A stretch of DNA of 64,000 nucleotides from Shewanella sp. MBTL60-112-B2 (GCF_019655055.1 NZ_BPFA01000012.1:1-64000); one strand, 5' to 3'. Counted from the stretch's first letter, positions 1 through 9,003 are shown. The notes: generated by a model not told the origin, from the sequence alone. Numbers and translations: made by a program.

Positions 1-182
1 ATCTAATAAAATTACAGTGTTATAAAAAATATCTTGCTAGCCTGACAGCCGACTTTTCATTACAATGGCGCCGACCAAGCGGGGAAAGACACCCTACATA
101 ACGTTAGATTATTGGTCTTTTCTTTTTGTTACTCAAACATTTCTGATGAAAAAATCAGAAAAGTGAGATAAAGGATCTGTTA

Positions 183-1619
183 ATGAGCGCTGATAAACAC
201 CTACAAAGTTGGCAAGAACGTTTCGAAATGGCTGAGGCTATGCAGCCATTACTTGGTAAGTTATACCGTAACCAAGGTGTAGAAGTTGTTGTCTATGGCA
301 AACCTCTACTAAATGCCTCTACAATCGAAATCATTAAATCGCACCGTTTAGTGCGTCGCCATGTTGGTGAAAAACTTAGACTACGTGAAAGCTTTCCATT
401 TGTTGAAGCTTTAAGCAAGTTAGCGGTAAAACAGTGCAAAGTTGATATCGGTAAATTAGCAGTAAATTACTGGCGCGAATATCCAGATGCAAGTCAGATT
501 GAGGCTTATATGAGCCGTGAACTTGCAGATGCTATCAGTAACGAAGATGACGAAGCTGCTAGAGATGTTGTTCTGTACGGTTTTGGCCGTATTGGTCGTC
601 TATTAGCACGTTTACTTATCGAAAGAACTGGTGTTAGTAACAAGCTTAGACTACGTGCAATCGTACTTCGCGGTGGCCGTAAAGGTGATTTAGAAAAGCG
701 TGCAAGCTTACTTCGTCGTGACTCTGTACACGGGCCATTTAACGGTTCTGTTGAAGTCGATGAAGAGAACAACGCGATTATCGCAAACGGTACCTATATT
801 CAGGTTATTTACGCTAACTCTCCAGATGAAGTGGATTACACTAAATTTGGCATTTCAAATGCTCTTGTGGTTGATAACACGGGGATCTGGAAAGATGAAG
901 CCGGTCTTGGTTTACACCTTAAATCTCCAGGTGCAAGCAAAGTATTGCTTACTGCTCCAGCAAAGGGTGCAATTAAGAACGTAGTTTATGGTGTAAACGA
1001 GCAGGACATTCTTGACGAAGATACTATTGTATCGGCTGCAAGCTGTACGACTAACGCGATTACACCAGTACTTAAAGCGGTTAACGATAAGTATGGAATC
1101 GAAAATGGTCACGTGGAAACAATCCACTCATATACTAACGACCAAAACCTAATCGATAACTACCATAGTGCAGACCGCCGTGGACGTAGTGCGCCACTTA
1201 ACATGGTAATTACTGAAACTGGCGCAGCGAAAGCTGTATCTAAAGCATTACCTGTACTAGAAGGTAAACTAACAGGTAACGCTATTCGTGTACCTACGCC
1301 AAATGTTTCTATGGCCATCATTAGCTTAAACCTTAACGGTGAAACTAATAAAGAAGAGCTTAACGAATACATTAAAGATATGGCGCTACAATCTGATTTA
1401 CAAAACCAGATTGATTACACTGACTCAACTGAAATTGTTTCGAGCGACCTAGTCGGTTCACGTTACGCCGGTGTTGTTGATTCACAAGCAACTATTGCTG
1501 AAGGTAAACGTGCAATCCTTTACGTATGGTATGACAATGAGTTTGGCTACAGCTGCCAGGTTGTTGGAGTAATGCAAAAAATGCTTGGCCTTAACTACCA
1601 GTCACTTCCAAATGGCTAA
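183..1619 (+). CDS. glyceraldehyde-3-phosphate dehydrogenase with N-terminal extension
   Basis: This enzyme oxidises glyceraldehyde-3-phosphate to 1,3-bisphosphoglycerate with NAD(P)+ in cytosolic glycolysis/gluconeogenesis. The Rossmann signature GFGRIGR lies near residues 133-139, the catalytic Cys288 in SCTTN, and the partner His316 in HSYTND; the C-terminal WYDNEFGYS signature is present. At 478 residues it is about 140 longer than a standard GapA; the extra length is an N-terminal helical region of about 125 residues. Long GAPDHs of this kind are known in Shewanella, Vibrio and relatives beside a conventional GapA. The ATG follows a weak AAAGGAT-like site and the gene stands alone before a strong terminator. 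Whether it works mainly in the glycolytic or gluconeogenic direction cannot be seen from sequence. Confidence 0.93.
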   Translation: MSADKHLQSWQERFEMAEAMQPLLGKLYRNQGVEVVVYGKPLLNASTIEIIKSHRLVRRHVGEKLRLRESFPFVEALSKLAVKQCKVDIGKLAVNYWREYPDASQIEAYMSRELADAISNEDDEAARDVVLYGFGRIGRLLARLLIERTGVSNKLRLRAIVLRGGRKGDLEKRASLLRRDSVHGPFNGSVEVDEENNAIIANGTYIQVIYANSPDEVDYTKFGISNALVVDNTGIWKDEAGLGLHLKSPGASKVLLTAPAKGAIKNVVYGVNEQDILDEDTIVSAASCTTNAITPVLKAVNDKYGIENGHVETIHSYTNDQNLIDNYHSADRRGRSAPLNMVITETGAAKAVSKALPVLEGKLTGNAIRVPTPNVSMAIISLNLNGETNKEELNEYIKDMALQSDLQNQIDYTDSTEIVSSDLVGSRYAGVVDSQATIAEGKRAILYVWYDNEFGYSCQVVGVMQKMLGLNYQSLPNG

Positions 1620-1645
1620 TTTGTTATAGTTCAATGCTTGTAGAT

Positions 1646-1678
1646 AAAACGCCTCTAATATAGAGGCGTTTTTTATTT
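1646..1678 (+). terminator. Rho-independent terminator of GAPDH gene
   Basis: A perfect 10-bp stem (AACGCCTCTA / TAGAGGCGTT) with loop ATA is followed by a T-run, 28 bases after the stop codon. Confidence 0.9.
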
Positions 1679-2121
1679 TGAACTATTATTAGCGATCCAC
1701 GCTTTATCTTTTTCTTTTATCTGCAAGCTGATTGTTTCGTTCAAGCCATACTTCACTATAAAGCCTTAAAATATGCAATTAGTAGATTGCTAGATTGATA
1801 TAGCAGAGCATCTTAAACAACATCATAAGCGTGACCTGAAAAGAGTAGGCTAGTAGCATTAACTGATCCGGGCTCGTCAGTTTTAATCGCTAAAGGTAAT
1901 GGTAAGGATAAATCGCTGATAAACAGTATTCACTTCGGCTAGTCTTTTGGCTGACTTTTCACCTAAAAGCTTAAAAAACGTAAGCGTTGCTGAATTTAAC
2001 ATCAAACAGTCATAAAATTGTTTTTTCGAGATTGACTCTCAACAGTAAATCGGTAGAATGCCATTCCGTAGTCAAGGGGAAGCGAACTAAGCAACAGCTT
2101 GATTACAGATTAAATTGAAAT
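1679..2121. other. gene-less stretch before the tRNA cluster
   Basis: I see no convincing coding region here. The last 100 bases presumably hold the tRNA promoter, since the Gly-Cys-Leu cluster starts at 2122 with no gene just upstream. Confidence 0.5.
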
Positions 2122-2197
2122 GCGACATTAGCTCAGTTGGTAGAGCGATACCTTGCCAAGGTATAGGTCATCGGTTCGAACCCGATATGTCGCTCCA
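2122..2197 (+). tRNA. tRNA-Gly (GCC)
   Basis: A 76-nt cloverleaf with encoded CCA. The acceptor GCGACAT pairs with ATGTCGC, the anticodon loop TTGCCAA gives anticodon GCC, and the T-loop GTTCGAA is canonical. It is the first gene of a Gly-Cys-Leu cluster. Confidence 0.97.
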
Positions 2198-2210
2198 ATT
2201 TACATCATGT

Positions 2211-2284
2211 GGCGCGATGGCAGAATGGCTATGCTGCGGATTGCAAATCCGTCGATCTCGGTTCGACTCCGGGTCGCGCCTCCA
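2211..2284 (+). tRNA. tRNA-Cys (GCA), copy 1
   Basis: A 74-nt tRNA with encoded TCCA end. Acceptor GGCGCGA pairs with TCGCGCC and the loop TTGCAAA gives anticodon GCA. It lies 13 nt after tRNA-Gly and is probably co-transcribed with it. A copy identical over the tRNA lies at 3599-3672. Confidence 0.97.
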
Positions 2285-2369
2285 CAAACAAGAATTTGGT
2301 GAGTTTTAATCCGAACAGGATAAACCAGTATTGGTACCGACAATACGTATCATCAGAATCAAAGAGTTT

Positions 2370-2455
2370 GCCCGTGTGGTGGAATCGGTAGACACAAGGG
2401 ATTTAAAATCCCTCGCTGAATAAGCGTGCCAGTTCAAGTCTGGCCACGGGTACCA
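2370..2455 (+). tRNA. tRNA-Leu (TAA), copy 1
   Basis: An 86-nt class II tRNA with encoded ACCA end. Acceptor GCCCGTG pairs with CACGGGT-type 3' strand, the loop TTTAAAA gives anticodon TAA, and a long variable arm (GCTGAATAAGC) is present. It is the parent of the degenerate 3' copies downstream. Confidence 0.97.
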
Positions 2456-2480
2456 AATAACTCTTTCGAGAGTTGCAGAG

Positions 2481-2507
2481 AAGCCTCGACAATGTCGGGG
2501 CTTTTTT
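2481..2507 (+). terminator. terminator after tRNA-Leu copy 1
   Basis: The stem AGCCTCGAC / GTCGGGGCT with loop AAT is followed by six T. The same cassette recurs after the repeat copy ending at 2891. Confidence 0.85.
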
Positions 2508-2530
2508 GTATCTAGCGTTTTACTAGAAGC

Positions 2531-3152
2531 ACAAGGGATTTACTTTTTATAAGAGATGCCTCGCTGAATAAGTGTGCCAGTTCAAGTCTGGCCACGGGTA
2601 CCATCTTCATATGAAGAGTAAATAAACCAGCCATTGAGCTGGTTTTTTTACGTCTTAAATTTGAGTTTATAGTAAGGCATAAGGGATTACTTTTTATAAG
2701 AGATGCCTCGCTGAATAAGGGTGGCAGTTCAAATCTGGTAACGGGTACCATCTTCATATGAAGAGTAAATAATCCAGCCATCGAGCTAGTTTTTTTACGT
2801 ATAAAATTTGATAGAAAGCAATAAGACCTAATAATCCCTCGCGCTCTTGATAAAGTAAGGCGTGCCAGTTCAAGCCTGGCCACGGGTACCAAATAACTCT
2901 TTTGAGAGTTGCAGAGAAGCCTCGACAATGTCTGGGCTTTTTTGTATCTAGCGTTTTACTAGAAGAACAAGGGGTTTACTTTTTATAAGAGATGCCTCGT
3001 TGAATAAGCGTGCCAGTTCAAGTCTGGCCACGGGTACTATCATTAAGCCCTCTGGCTTTTTTGTTTCTGATATGAGTCTCTACTTGAACTGAGCAAGAAA
3101 TCCCTCCCACACTTCATAAAATAGGCGTGACAGTTCTAAACTGGCCACGGGG
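2531..3152 (+). repeat. array of degenerate tRNA-Leu 3' copies (5 units)
   Basis: Five units resemble the 3' part of tRNA-Leu, at about 2531-2603, 2679-2750, 2828-2891, 2967-3039 and 3097-3152. Units 1, 2 and 4 start near the D-arm side (ACAAGGGATTTA or close to it), then carry a replaced anticodon region (CTTTTTATAAGAGATG), then the variable arm, T-arm and acceptor strand, ending in TACCA or TACTA. None has the tRNA 5' half, so none can be a tRNA. Most are followed by short terminator-like hairpins (for example 2623-2648). The layout recalls the rtT repeats after E. coli tyrT, which also carry tRNA 3' ends; that comparison is from memory. The last unit is badly decayed. Confidence 0.85.
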
Positions 3153-3598
3153 AGTATTTCTTTTGGAGAGTGGCTAAACCGGCCATAGCTCTGAGCTTAT
3201 AGCTCGCGCCAAACTTAATGAGCAATCCTATCAATTCTAAATACCATCACGGGACCTAATTACCTCTTGTAAAGCTAAAAGGCTACAGAGTAGCTTACGT
3301 TAGAAGTGAGTAAGCCCAAATGTAATAGGGCTAAGTAAGTTCCACAGGAAAAGTGAGGTAAAGTGAGGAAGGGGAGGTACAAAGACTCAGTCCTAAAGAT
3401 CACTATTTTATGTCTTGTTCCTTCGGATTTTCTTGAAGTAAAGATAGGAGGTTTGCGATTAATTAACCACAACCTGAACATCTTTTGGCTTGTTAGAATA
3501 CGTTTTAAGCAGTTGAATCAAATAAACTAATAACCAGTTGACTCAATTTTATTATCGAGTAAAGTATGCCTCGTTCCCAGCGGTTAAGGGCACAAAAT
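3153..3598. other. gene-less spacer between tRNA repeat blocks
   Basis: This holds no credible gene. It separates the first repeat block from the duplicated tRNA-Cys/tRNA-Leu pair. Confidence 0.5.
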
Positions 3599-3672
3599 GG
3601 CGCGATGGCAGAATGGCTATGCTGCGGATTGCAAATCCGTCGATCTCGGTTCGACTCCGGGTCGCGCCTCCA
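3599..3672 (+). tRNA. tRNA-Cys (GCA), copy 2
   Basis: Identical in sequence to copy 1 across 74 nt, anticodon GCA. The spacer to the following tRNA-Leu is also largely conserved, so the Cys-Leu pair was duplicated as a block. Confidence 0.96.
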
Positions 3673-3774
3673 TAACTTTTATAGTTATAAGAATATGAAT
3701 TTGGTGAGTTTTAATCCGAACAGGATAAAGCAGTATTGGTACCGACAATACGTATCATCAAAATTAAAGAGTTT

Positions 3775-3860
3775 GCCCGTGTGGTGGAATCGGTAGACAC
3801 AAGGGATTTAAAATCCCTCGCTGAATAAGCGTGCCAGTTCAAGTCTGGCCACGGGTACCA
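3775..3860 (+). tRNA. tRNA-Leu (TAA), copy 2
   Basis: Identical to copy 1 over 86 nt, anticodon TAA, with encoded ACCA. It is followed by a hairpin (AACCAGC / GCTGGTT) with a T-run near 3883-3906 and by two more degenerate 3' copies. Confidence 0.96.
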
Positions 3861-3938
3861 TCTTCATATGAAGAGTGATTAAACCAGCCTAGAGCTGGTT
3901 TTTTTACGTCTAAAATTTGATAGAAAGCATTAAGACCT

Positions 3939-4135
3939 AATAAATCCCTCGCGCTCTTGATAAAGTAAGGCGCGTTAATTCAGGTCTGGCCACAGGTACC
4001 ATCATTAAGGCCTCTGCATTAAATTGCGGAGGCTTTTTTGTATCTAGCGTTTTACTAGAAGCACAAGGGATTTACTTTTTATAAGAGATGCCTCGCTGAA
4101 TAAGTGTGCCAGTTCAAGTCTGGCCACGGATACCA
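3939..4135 (+). repeat. two further degenerate tRNA-Leu 3' copies
   Basis: Units at about 3939-4001 and 4063-4135 repeat the pattern of the first array. The second has the replaced anticodon region CTTTTTATAAGAGATG and ends in GGATACCA. A terminator-like hairpin lies between them (4006-4037). Confidence 0.85.
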
Positions 4136-4205
4136 TCATCAAGGGTTCTGCATTATCATCCCAAGCTATTATTGGCACCTACATTTCAGCTTTGATGGGC
4201 AAACA

Positions 4206-4234
4206 AAAGCCCTATGAAATAGGGCTTATTTTAA
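4206..4234. terminator. bidirectional terminator downstream of tusE
   Basis: AAGCCCTAT / ATAGGGCTT stem flanked by A and T runs, placed between the tRNA repeats (+) and the end of tusE (-). Confidence 0.75.
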
Positions 4235-4259
4235 AAGAGCTGTTTACCGGACTAAGAAC

Positions 4260-4589
4260 CTAAATACATTTGGCCGGCTTGGGCAAACCTGCAATTTTGG
4301 TTGCTTGTTTTGCAGGCCCAACTGGGAAGAGGGTATAAAGGTACTTAGAATTACCTTTGTCGGCGCCAAGCTTTAAGCCAATGGCCTTAACTAGCACTCT
4401 GATAGCCGGACTGGTTTTAAACTCTAAATAAAAATCTCGAACAAAGTTAATGACTTCCCAATGTGCTTCGGTAAGCGTAATGTCTTCTTCAGCGGCAATA
4501 ATTGGCGCAAGCTCAGGAGTCCAATCATTAACAGACTTTAGATAGCCTTGATGGTCCGTATCGATTTGTGTTCCGTTGAATTCAATCAT
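4260..4589 (-). CDS. tusE: TusE/DsrC family sulfur carrier
   Basis: TusE accepts persulfide sulfur from TusBCD and hands it to MnmA for 2-thiolation of the wobble uridine of tRNA-Lys, -Glu and -Gln. The 109-residue protein has normal length. The invariant cysteine is the penultimate residue (Cys108, ending KPAKCI), and the typical C-terminal stretch [15 protein letters not shown] is present. It is the last gene of a tusDCBE operon on the minus strand, one base after tusB, so co-translation is likely. The lack of a full dsr set argues against a role in dissimilatory sulfur oxidation. Confidence 0.95.
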   Translation of the reverse strand: MIEFNGTQIDTDHQGYLKSVNDWTPELAPIIAAEEDITLTEAHWEVINFVRDFYLEFKTSPAIRVLVKAIGLKLGADKGNSKYLYTLFPVGPAKQATKIAGLPKPAKCI

Positions 4590-4590
4590 T

Positions 4591-4872
4591 TTACCAACTA
4601 ATTACTTTATTAAATTTAAGGCTGAGCGATACAAAATCATCGTAATTGATCTGTTTTACATCGTTTAAAAGGCTTGTAAGCCCACGAGCGTTAACATCTT
4701 CTTGTAACGCGATGACATTATACGCATTTAACTGTGTGACCCAATCTTGTTTTAGCAAACAGTTAACCGCATTCCCTGTGAGTAATATACAGTCTGCCTG
4801 CGCTGCGTAACGTAAGCATGTCTTTAATGCAGAGTTTTGCTCTGGTGAGTTTTGTATTAGGTGTAAAATCAT
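4591..4872 (-). CDS. tusB: sulfurtransferase complex subunit TusB
   Basis: TusB is the small subunit of the cytosolic TusBCD heterohexamer that relays sulfur from TusA to TusE. The 93-residue protein starts [10 protein letters not shown] and belongs to the DsrH family. Its ATG overlaps the tusC stop codon (TAATG), a normal arrangement in this operon. Sequence conservation is low in the family, and the assignment rests largely on operon position and length. Confidence 0.92.
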   Translation of the reverse strand: MILHLIQNSPEQNSALKTCLRYAAQADCILLTGNAVNCLLKQDWVTQLNAYNVIALQEDVNARGLTSLLNDVKQINYDDFVSLSLKFNKVISW

Positions 4873-5228
4873 TAGAAAACGATAACCTCATCCACTGCAT
4901 TGAAATGGCTAGTAATCTCGTCTGGAGCGCTTAGCGTCACCCCAATACGAAGTTCTTGCTCTGACAATCCCAACTCTTGCATAGACTCTTTACACACCAA
5001 GACGGTATCTATGTCATATAAGGGTAATGCACCTAAAGTCGCAATATAGTCTTTAGCTCCAATAGACTCAGGATCTTGACCTTTGAGGAGAGTTAACACA
5101 CCTTCGTTAGTAAATAGTAAGCTAACTTCTTTCTCAAAGCTTGCGCTGAGCAAAGACAAATCGAGGCCTTCTCTGCCATGTGCAGTACCATGAGGTGGCT
5201 GCTTGAAAACAATACACAATTTTTTCAT
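4872..5228 (-). CDS. tusC: sulfurtransferase complex subunit TusC
   Basis: TusC (DsrF family) is a structural subunit of TusBCD. The motif PPHGTAHGREGLD near the N-terminus is characteristic. I prefer the ATG at 5228 giving MKKLCIVFKQ, as in E. coli; an upstream in-frame GTG at 5234 would add only two residues. It overlaps tusB by one base and lies about 37 bases after tusD. Confidence 0.94.
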   Translation of the reverse strand: MKKLCIVFKQPPHGTAHGREGLDLSLLSASFEKEVSLLFTNEGVLTLLKGQDPESIGAKDYIATLGALPLYDIDTVLVCKESMQELGLSEQELRIGVTLSAPDEITSHFNAVDEVIVF

Positions 5229-5265
5229 AAACACTTTTTGCCTTGCAAACTAGATTAACTAACAG

Positions 5266-5655
5266 TTAAAAGCAGACCAATCTGTCAGCAGTTTCTATGC
5301 CGATCACTAACTCACCTAAGCCGCCCATGATAAATGGGGCCTGCATATTCCATTGACTCAGGTTATTTTCCTTCGCCTCAGACTCAGAAATAACACCACG
5401 ACGCAGTGCGGCAGATACACAATTAACTAAAGCGGTGCCGTATTGGTTATGTAAGTCAATCCAGGCTTGTTTAAGATCGAATTCGTCGCTGGCGGGACTA
5501 TTGAGGTGGTTGGTATTTAATACGCCATCTTGATAGAAAAATATCTTCTCAATACTGTGACCGCTTTCTAATGCGGCCTTAGCGAATCGGTAGGCACTGT
5601 AACTTGCTGCACTGCCATAGCTGGCAGAGTTAACCTGAATAATAAATTTGCTCAT
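5266..5655 (-). CDS. tusD: sulfurtransferase complex subunit TusD
   Basis: TusD (DsrE family) carries the active cysteine that takes sulfur from TusA. The 129-residue protein has the family pattern, with the conserved cysteine in the segment ALVNCVSAALRRG and the C-terminal GLGELVIGIETADR. It is the first gene of tusDCBE; the yccA-like gene lies 57 bases upstream on the same strand, with its own likely promoter. Confidence 0.95.
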   Translation of the reverse strand: MSKFIIQVNSASYGSAASYSAYRFAKAALESGHSIEKIFFYQDGVLNTNHLNSPASDEFDLKQAWIDLHNQYGTALVNCVSAALRRGVISESEAKENNLSQWNMQAPFIMGGLGELVIGIETADRLVCF

Positions 5656-5712
5656 GGTAAAAAAAATGGCCCTGTAATAGGACCATTTTAACTCAATTAA
5701 ATTTAATTGGTA

Positions 5713-6375
5713 TTAGTCATCGCCACCAATGCCCATTAAATGCAGCAGAGCAATGAATAGGTTTAAGAAATCTAGGTATAGCGAGATAGTTGCGCGAATA
5801 TAGTTAGTTTCGCCGCCATTAACGATTTTGCTTGTATCGTAAAGGATAAAGCCTGTCATTAATAATGCGATACCGGCATTAAGCGCCATAAATACCATGC
5901 CGTTGCCAAGGAACAGGTTGACCAAAAGGCCAACAAACATGATAACTAGACCTGCGATTAGGAAGCCACGCATGAAAGAGAAGTCTTTCTTAGTGGTTAC
6001 TGCATATCCAGATAATGTAACAAAGATAACTGACGTTAAGCCTAACGCTTGCATAATTAGCTGCGGGCCGTTCGCCATACCGGCATAATGATTAAGGATG
6101 TAACCTAGCGACGCACCTTGCATACCTGTAAAAGCAAATACCCAGAAGATACCAGCGCTTGAATCAGCCTTTCTAAGGGTAACAAACAATAGCACTAAGC
6201 TACCTAGAGATAGACCAAGAGACATCATAGGGCTGATGGCGAGTGCCATTGCCAATCCCGCACACACTGCAGAGAATGCAAGTGTCATAGAAAGCAGCAT
6301 ATACGTATTTTTCAGCAGTTTATTTACCTCAACGGTAGTACTGCTATACGCGGTTTGTTGTGTCATATCTTTCAT
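5713..6375 (-). CDS. Bax inhibitor-1/YccA family membrane protein
   Basis: A seven-helix inner membrane protein of the BI-1/UPF0005 family. E. coli YccA modulates FtsH protease. The signature GGETNYIRATISLYLDFLN near the C-terminus is diagnostic, and hydrophobic segments cover most of the rest. The start is taken as ATG 6375 because CGGAG lies six bases upstream; the in-frame TTG at 6393 overlaps that site and is unlikely. It sits directly upstream of tusD on the same strand, as in many Shewanella and Vibrio genomes. Confidence 0.93.
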   Translation of the reverse strand: MKDMTQQTAYSSTTVEVNKLLKNTYMLLSMTLAFSAVCAGLAMALAISPMMSLGLSLGSLVLLFVTLRKADSSAGIFWVFAFTGMQGASLGYILNHYAGMANGPQLIMQALGLTSVIFVTLSGYAVTTKKDFSFMRGFLIAGLVIMFVGLLVNLFLGNGMVFMALNAGIALLMTGFILYDTSKIVNGGETNYIRATISLYLDFLNLFIALLHLMGIGGDD

Positions 6376-6546
6376 TTCTTTCTCCGAAGACAAATTTTCA
6401 AGCTATTTAATTTGAGCACAATATTAATAAGGAGTTCCCGGATCCTAAAAATGCGAGTAAACCTCGTGTTAAGTAATTGAATCATACCGCAGCTAAACCT
6501 AGGTATAAAGCGCTTAACGGCCAAAAGTTAGCTAAGTTAAGCTTAG

Positions 6547-7449
6547 TTAATCTAACCAATCTTTATGAAGCTTCTCACTATCGCCCAAATAATCCAGTAC
6601 CCAAGCCATGGCAGGGGACTTATTGGTGGCATTCCAGGCTAAGCAACAGGGACTGGTTTTGTTAGGCCGTTCGAGTTGTTTTTCAATTAATGCACCAGTT
6701 TTAATAAATGGAAATGCAAAGTGCGCCGGCATATAACCAACACCTAGGCCTTCGCGAAAGCAATTTATCGCTCTGATCCAATCTGGCACAACTAAGCGAC
6801 GTTGGTTCTCTAATAACCAAGTCATGCGTTTAGGGATCTCTCGAGAGGTGTCTTCTAAACAAATAGAGGGGTATTGCCTTAACTCATCATCTGTTAGTGG
6901 ACGGTCTATGTCAGCAAGAGGGTGATTTTTTCCGACAAGAAAACACCATTCAATTTCGCCCATGTCTCTAAAATGGTAATCACCACCAACAGGGATAGCC
7001 GTTGTTGCGCCAATTGCGATGTCACTTCGCCCAGTGGCTATCGACTCCCACACACCATTGAACACTTCGATGCGAATAATGAGCTCGACATTATCGAATG
7101 TTCGGTAGAAGTCAGCGATTAAATTACTAATTTTATCAGCACGTACTATGTTATCTAGAGCAATAGAGAGCGTAGGTTGCCAGCCATTGGCTACACGTAT
7201 AGTATCGGCGCGCATTGCGTCAATATCGGTTAATAATGATCGCGACTGTTTGACGAAGTGCTCACCAGCGGCGGTTAAGCTAACGCTTCTGTGATGGCGA
7301 ACAAAAAGCACTACACCGAGCTCTTCTTCTATTTGTTTAACTGCATAACTCACAGCTGACGGGACTTTATGTAATTTATTTGCCGCAGCGGTAAAACTGC
7401 CCACTCGGGCAACCATATCAATAAGCTGTAGAGACTGTTCTGAAAGCAT
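6547..7449 (-). CDS. punR: LysR-type regulator PunR
   Basis: A 300-residue LysR-family activator with an N-terminal HTH (residues about 1-60, FTAAANKLHKVPSAVSYAVKQ) and a C-terminal ligand-binding domain. It resembles E. coli PunR (YdhB) strongly along its length, for example RADIANG-type linker, EVFNGVWESI, RDMGEIEW and the C-terminal WVLDYLGDSE. PunR activates the purine nucleoside transporter gene punC, which here is divergent at 7568, matching the E. coli layout. The ATG is preceded by AGGATG. The shared 118-base intergenic region should carry the PunR operator. Confidence 0.9.
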   Translation of the reverse strand: MLSEQSLQLIDMVARVGSFTAAANKLHKVPSAVSYAVKQIEEELGVVLFVRHHRSVSLTAAGEHFVKQSRSLLTDIDAMRADTIRVANGWQPTLSIALDNIVRADKISNLIADFYRTFDNVELIIRIEVFNGVWESIATGRSDIAIGATTAIPVGGDYHFRDMGEIEWCFLVGKNHPLADIDRPLTDDELRQYPSICLEDTSREIPKRMTWLLENQRRLVVPDWIRAINCFREGLGVGYMPAHFAFPFIKTGALIEKQLERPNKTSPCCLAWNATNKSPAMAWVLDYLGDSEKLHKDWLD

Positions 7450-7567
7450 GGTTCACATCCTGCTGTGATTTTTTTTGATAGCTAATGTGAAAAATAAACG
7501 TTTCACAGCACATTAGCAAGTGTTTACACTGCGCGACTTTAATGAATCCAGATCAGAATTTCGAATT

Positions 7568-8812
7568 ATGAACTCACTAACAAGCGCAAAATACTACATT
7601 TTCCTAGCATATCTCGCGATATTAAGCATGTTGGGCTTTATTGCCACCGACATGTACTTGCCTGCATTCAAAGCAATTGAAGACACAATGGCAACATCGC
7701 CATCACAAGTCGCAATGTCTTTGACGTTCTTTTTAGCTGGCTTAGCGCTAGGTCAGTTACTTTATGGCCCTTTAGTTGAACGATTCGGCAAACGTAACTC
7801 GCTAATCTTTGGTCTAGTATTGTTTGCTGCTGCCAGTTTTTCAATCGCAGTAAGTGACTCTATATTAGTATTTAATATCTCTCGATTTATGCAAGCTTTA
7901 GGTGCATGTTCTGCTGGTGTTATTTGGCAAGCGATTGTTATCGAAAAATACGATGCAGCAAAAGCGCAGGGCGTTTTTTCTAATATTATGCCGTTAGTGG
8001 CCTTGTCACCAGCACTTGCTCCAATCTTAGGTGCGTTTATTTTACAATCATTAGGTTGGCAGAGCATTTTCATTACATTGACCGGTATGGCTGCAGTAAT
8101 GATCCTTTTAACGGTTTGGTTTGTGCCTACAGAAACCAAAGCAATAAGCCATGATAAGAAAGAGATCAGCTACTTATCAATCCTTAAGAACACTAAGTAC
8201 CTAGGCAACGTGGTTATTTTTGGTGCTTGTTCTGGTGCGTTTTTCTCATACTTAACACTGTGGCCAGTAGTAATGGAGCAACATGGCTTTGATGCTACAG
8301 CGATTGGACTGAGTTTTATTCCGCAAACTATTACTTTTATCTTGGGTGGTTATGCGAGTAAAACCCTTATTCGTAAAATCGGTTCAGAGAAAACCCTAAA
8401 GATACTATTATCAGTATTTGGCACCTGTGCTATGTCTATTGCTGTCGTGACTATCTTACTGCAAGGACTATCAATTTATCCATTGCTGGCAATATTCTCT
8501 GTGTTAGCTGCATGTAGCGGTGGTATTTATCCGATTGTTGTAAATGGTGCACTACAGGAATTCTCTGACAATGCAGCTAAAGCTGCAGGTTTACAGAATT
8601 TCCTACAGATCAGCTTATCGTTTGGTGCTTCAAGCCTTGTTGCTATGTGGGCGACAAGCGGTGAAGTCGCGATAGGTTGGGGGATTATGATCTGTTCTTT
8701 CATCGTGTTTATTGGTTTCAAATTACGTAACTATAAAAGCTGGAATGAAGTGAGCGAAGAGATCGTGATGCCAGATCCAGCGCGCATTGCAATCAACCAG
8801 GATGAGAAATAA
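7568..8812 (+). CDS. punC: Bcr/CflA-type MFS transporter PunC
   Basis: A 12-helix major facilitator importing purine nucleosides at the inner membrane, judged by close similarity to E. coli PunC (YdhC). Shared segments include FIATDMYLPAF, GVIWQAIV, MPLVALSPALAPILG and GIYPIVVNGALQ. The ATG at 7568 gives a protein starting MNSLTSAKYY like the family; the longer GTG form from 7520 adds a non-conserved tail. The divergent punR supports the assignment. A 12-bp stem hairpin (8835-8864) follows the stop and may end transcription. Drug efflux, the older label for this family, is the alternative role. Confidence 0.88.
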   Translation: MNSLTSAKYYIFLAYLAILSMLGFIATDMYLPAFKAIEDTMATSPSQVAMSLTFFLAGLALGQLLYGPLVERFGKRNSLIFGLVLFAAASFSIAVSDSILVFNISRFMQALGACSAGVIWQAIVIEKYDAAKAQGVFSNIMPLVALSPALAPILGAFILQSLGWQSIFITLTGMAAVMILLTVWFVPTETKAISHDKKEISYLSILKNTKYLGNVVIFGACSGAFFSYLTLWPVVMEQHGFDATAIGLSFIPQTITFILGGYASKTLIRKIGSEKTLKILLSVFGTCAMSIAVVTILLQGLSIYPLLAIFSVLAACSGGIYPIVVNGALQEFSDNAAKAAGLQNFLQISLSFGASSLVAMWATSGEVAIGWGIMICSFIVFIGFKLRNYKSWNEVSEEIVMPDPARIAINQDEK

Positions 8813-8834
8813 GCAAACTGATTCGTTCTTAACC

Positions 8835-8864
8835 AAAGTGATAATTTATTAGAATTATCACTTT
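8835..8864 (+). terminator. hairpin after punC
   Basis: AAAGTGATAATT pairs perfectly with AATTATCACTTT across a six-base loop; only a short T stretch follows, so it is a possible rather than certain terminator. Confidence 0.55.
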
Positions 8865-8901
8865 ACAAGACCCCCTGAGCGCTATATTATTCGCGGCGTT
8901 C

Positions 8902-8992
8902 GGAGGGATGGCAGAGTGGTCGAATGCACCGGTCTTGAAAACCGGCATGGGTTTATAGCCCATCTAGGGTTCAAATCCCTATCCCTCCGCCA
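8902..8992 (+). tRNA. tRNA-Ser (TGA)
   Basis: A 91-nt class II tRNA with encoded GCCA end. Acceptor GGAGGGA pairs with TCCCTCC, the anticodon loop CTTGAAA gives TGA, and a long variable arm (CATGGGTTTATAGCCCAT) is present. Confidence 0.97.
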
Positions 8993-9003
8993 CATTCAAG
9001 ATG

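Noticed and set aside
2512-2928. 138-codon minus-strand frame over the tRNA repeats
   Set aside because: It is a by-product of repeated tRNA 3' ends and terminators and contains internal repeats that follow the tRNA units.
2531-4135. CRISPR array
   Set aside because: Units are irregular, 60-75 bases long, unequally spaced and clearly derived from tRNA-Leu; no cas genes are present.
7520-7567. Longer N-terminus for the PunC transporter
   Set aside because: The added 16 residues are hydrophilic and do not align with the family; the ATG at 7568 fits better.
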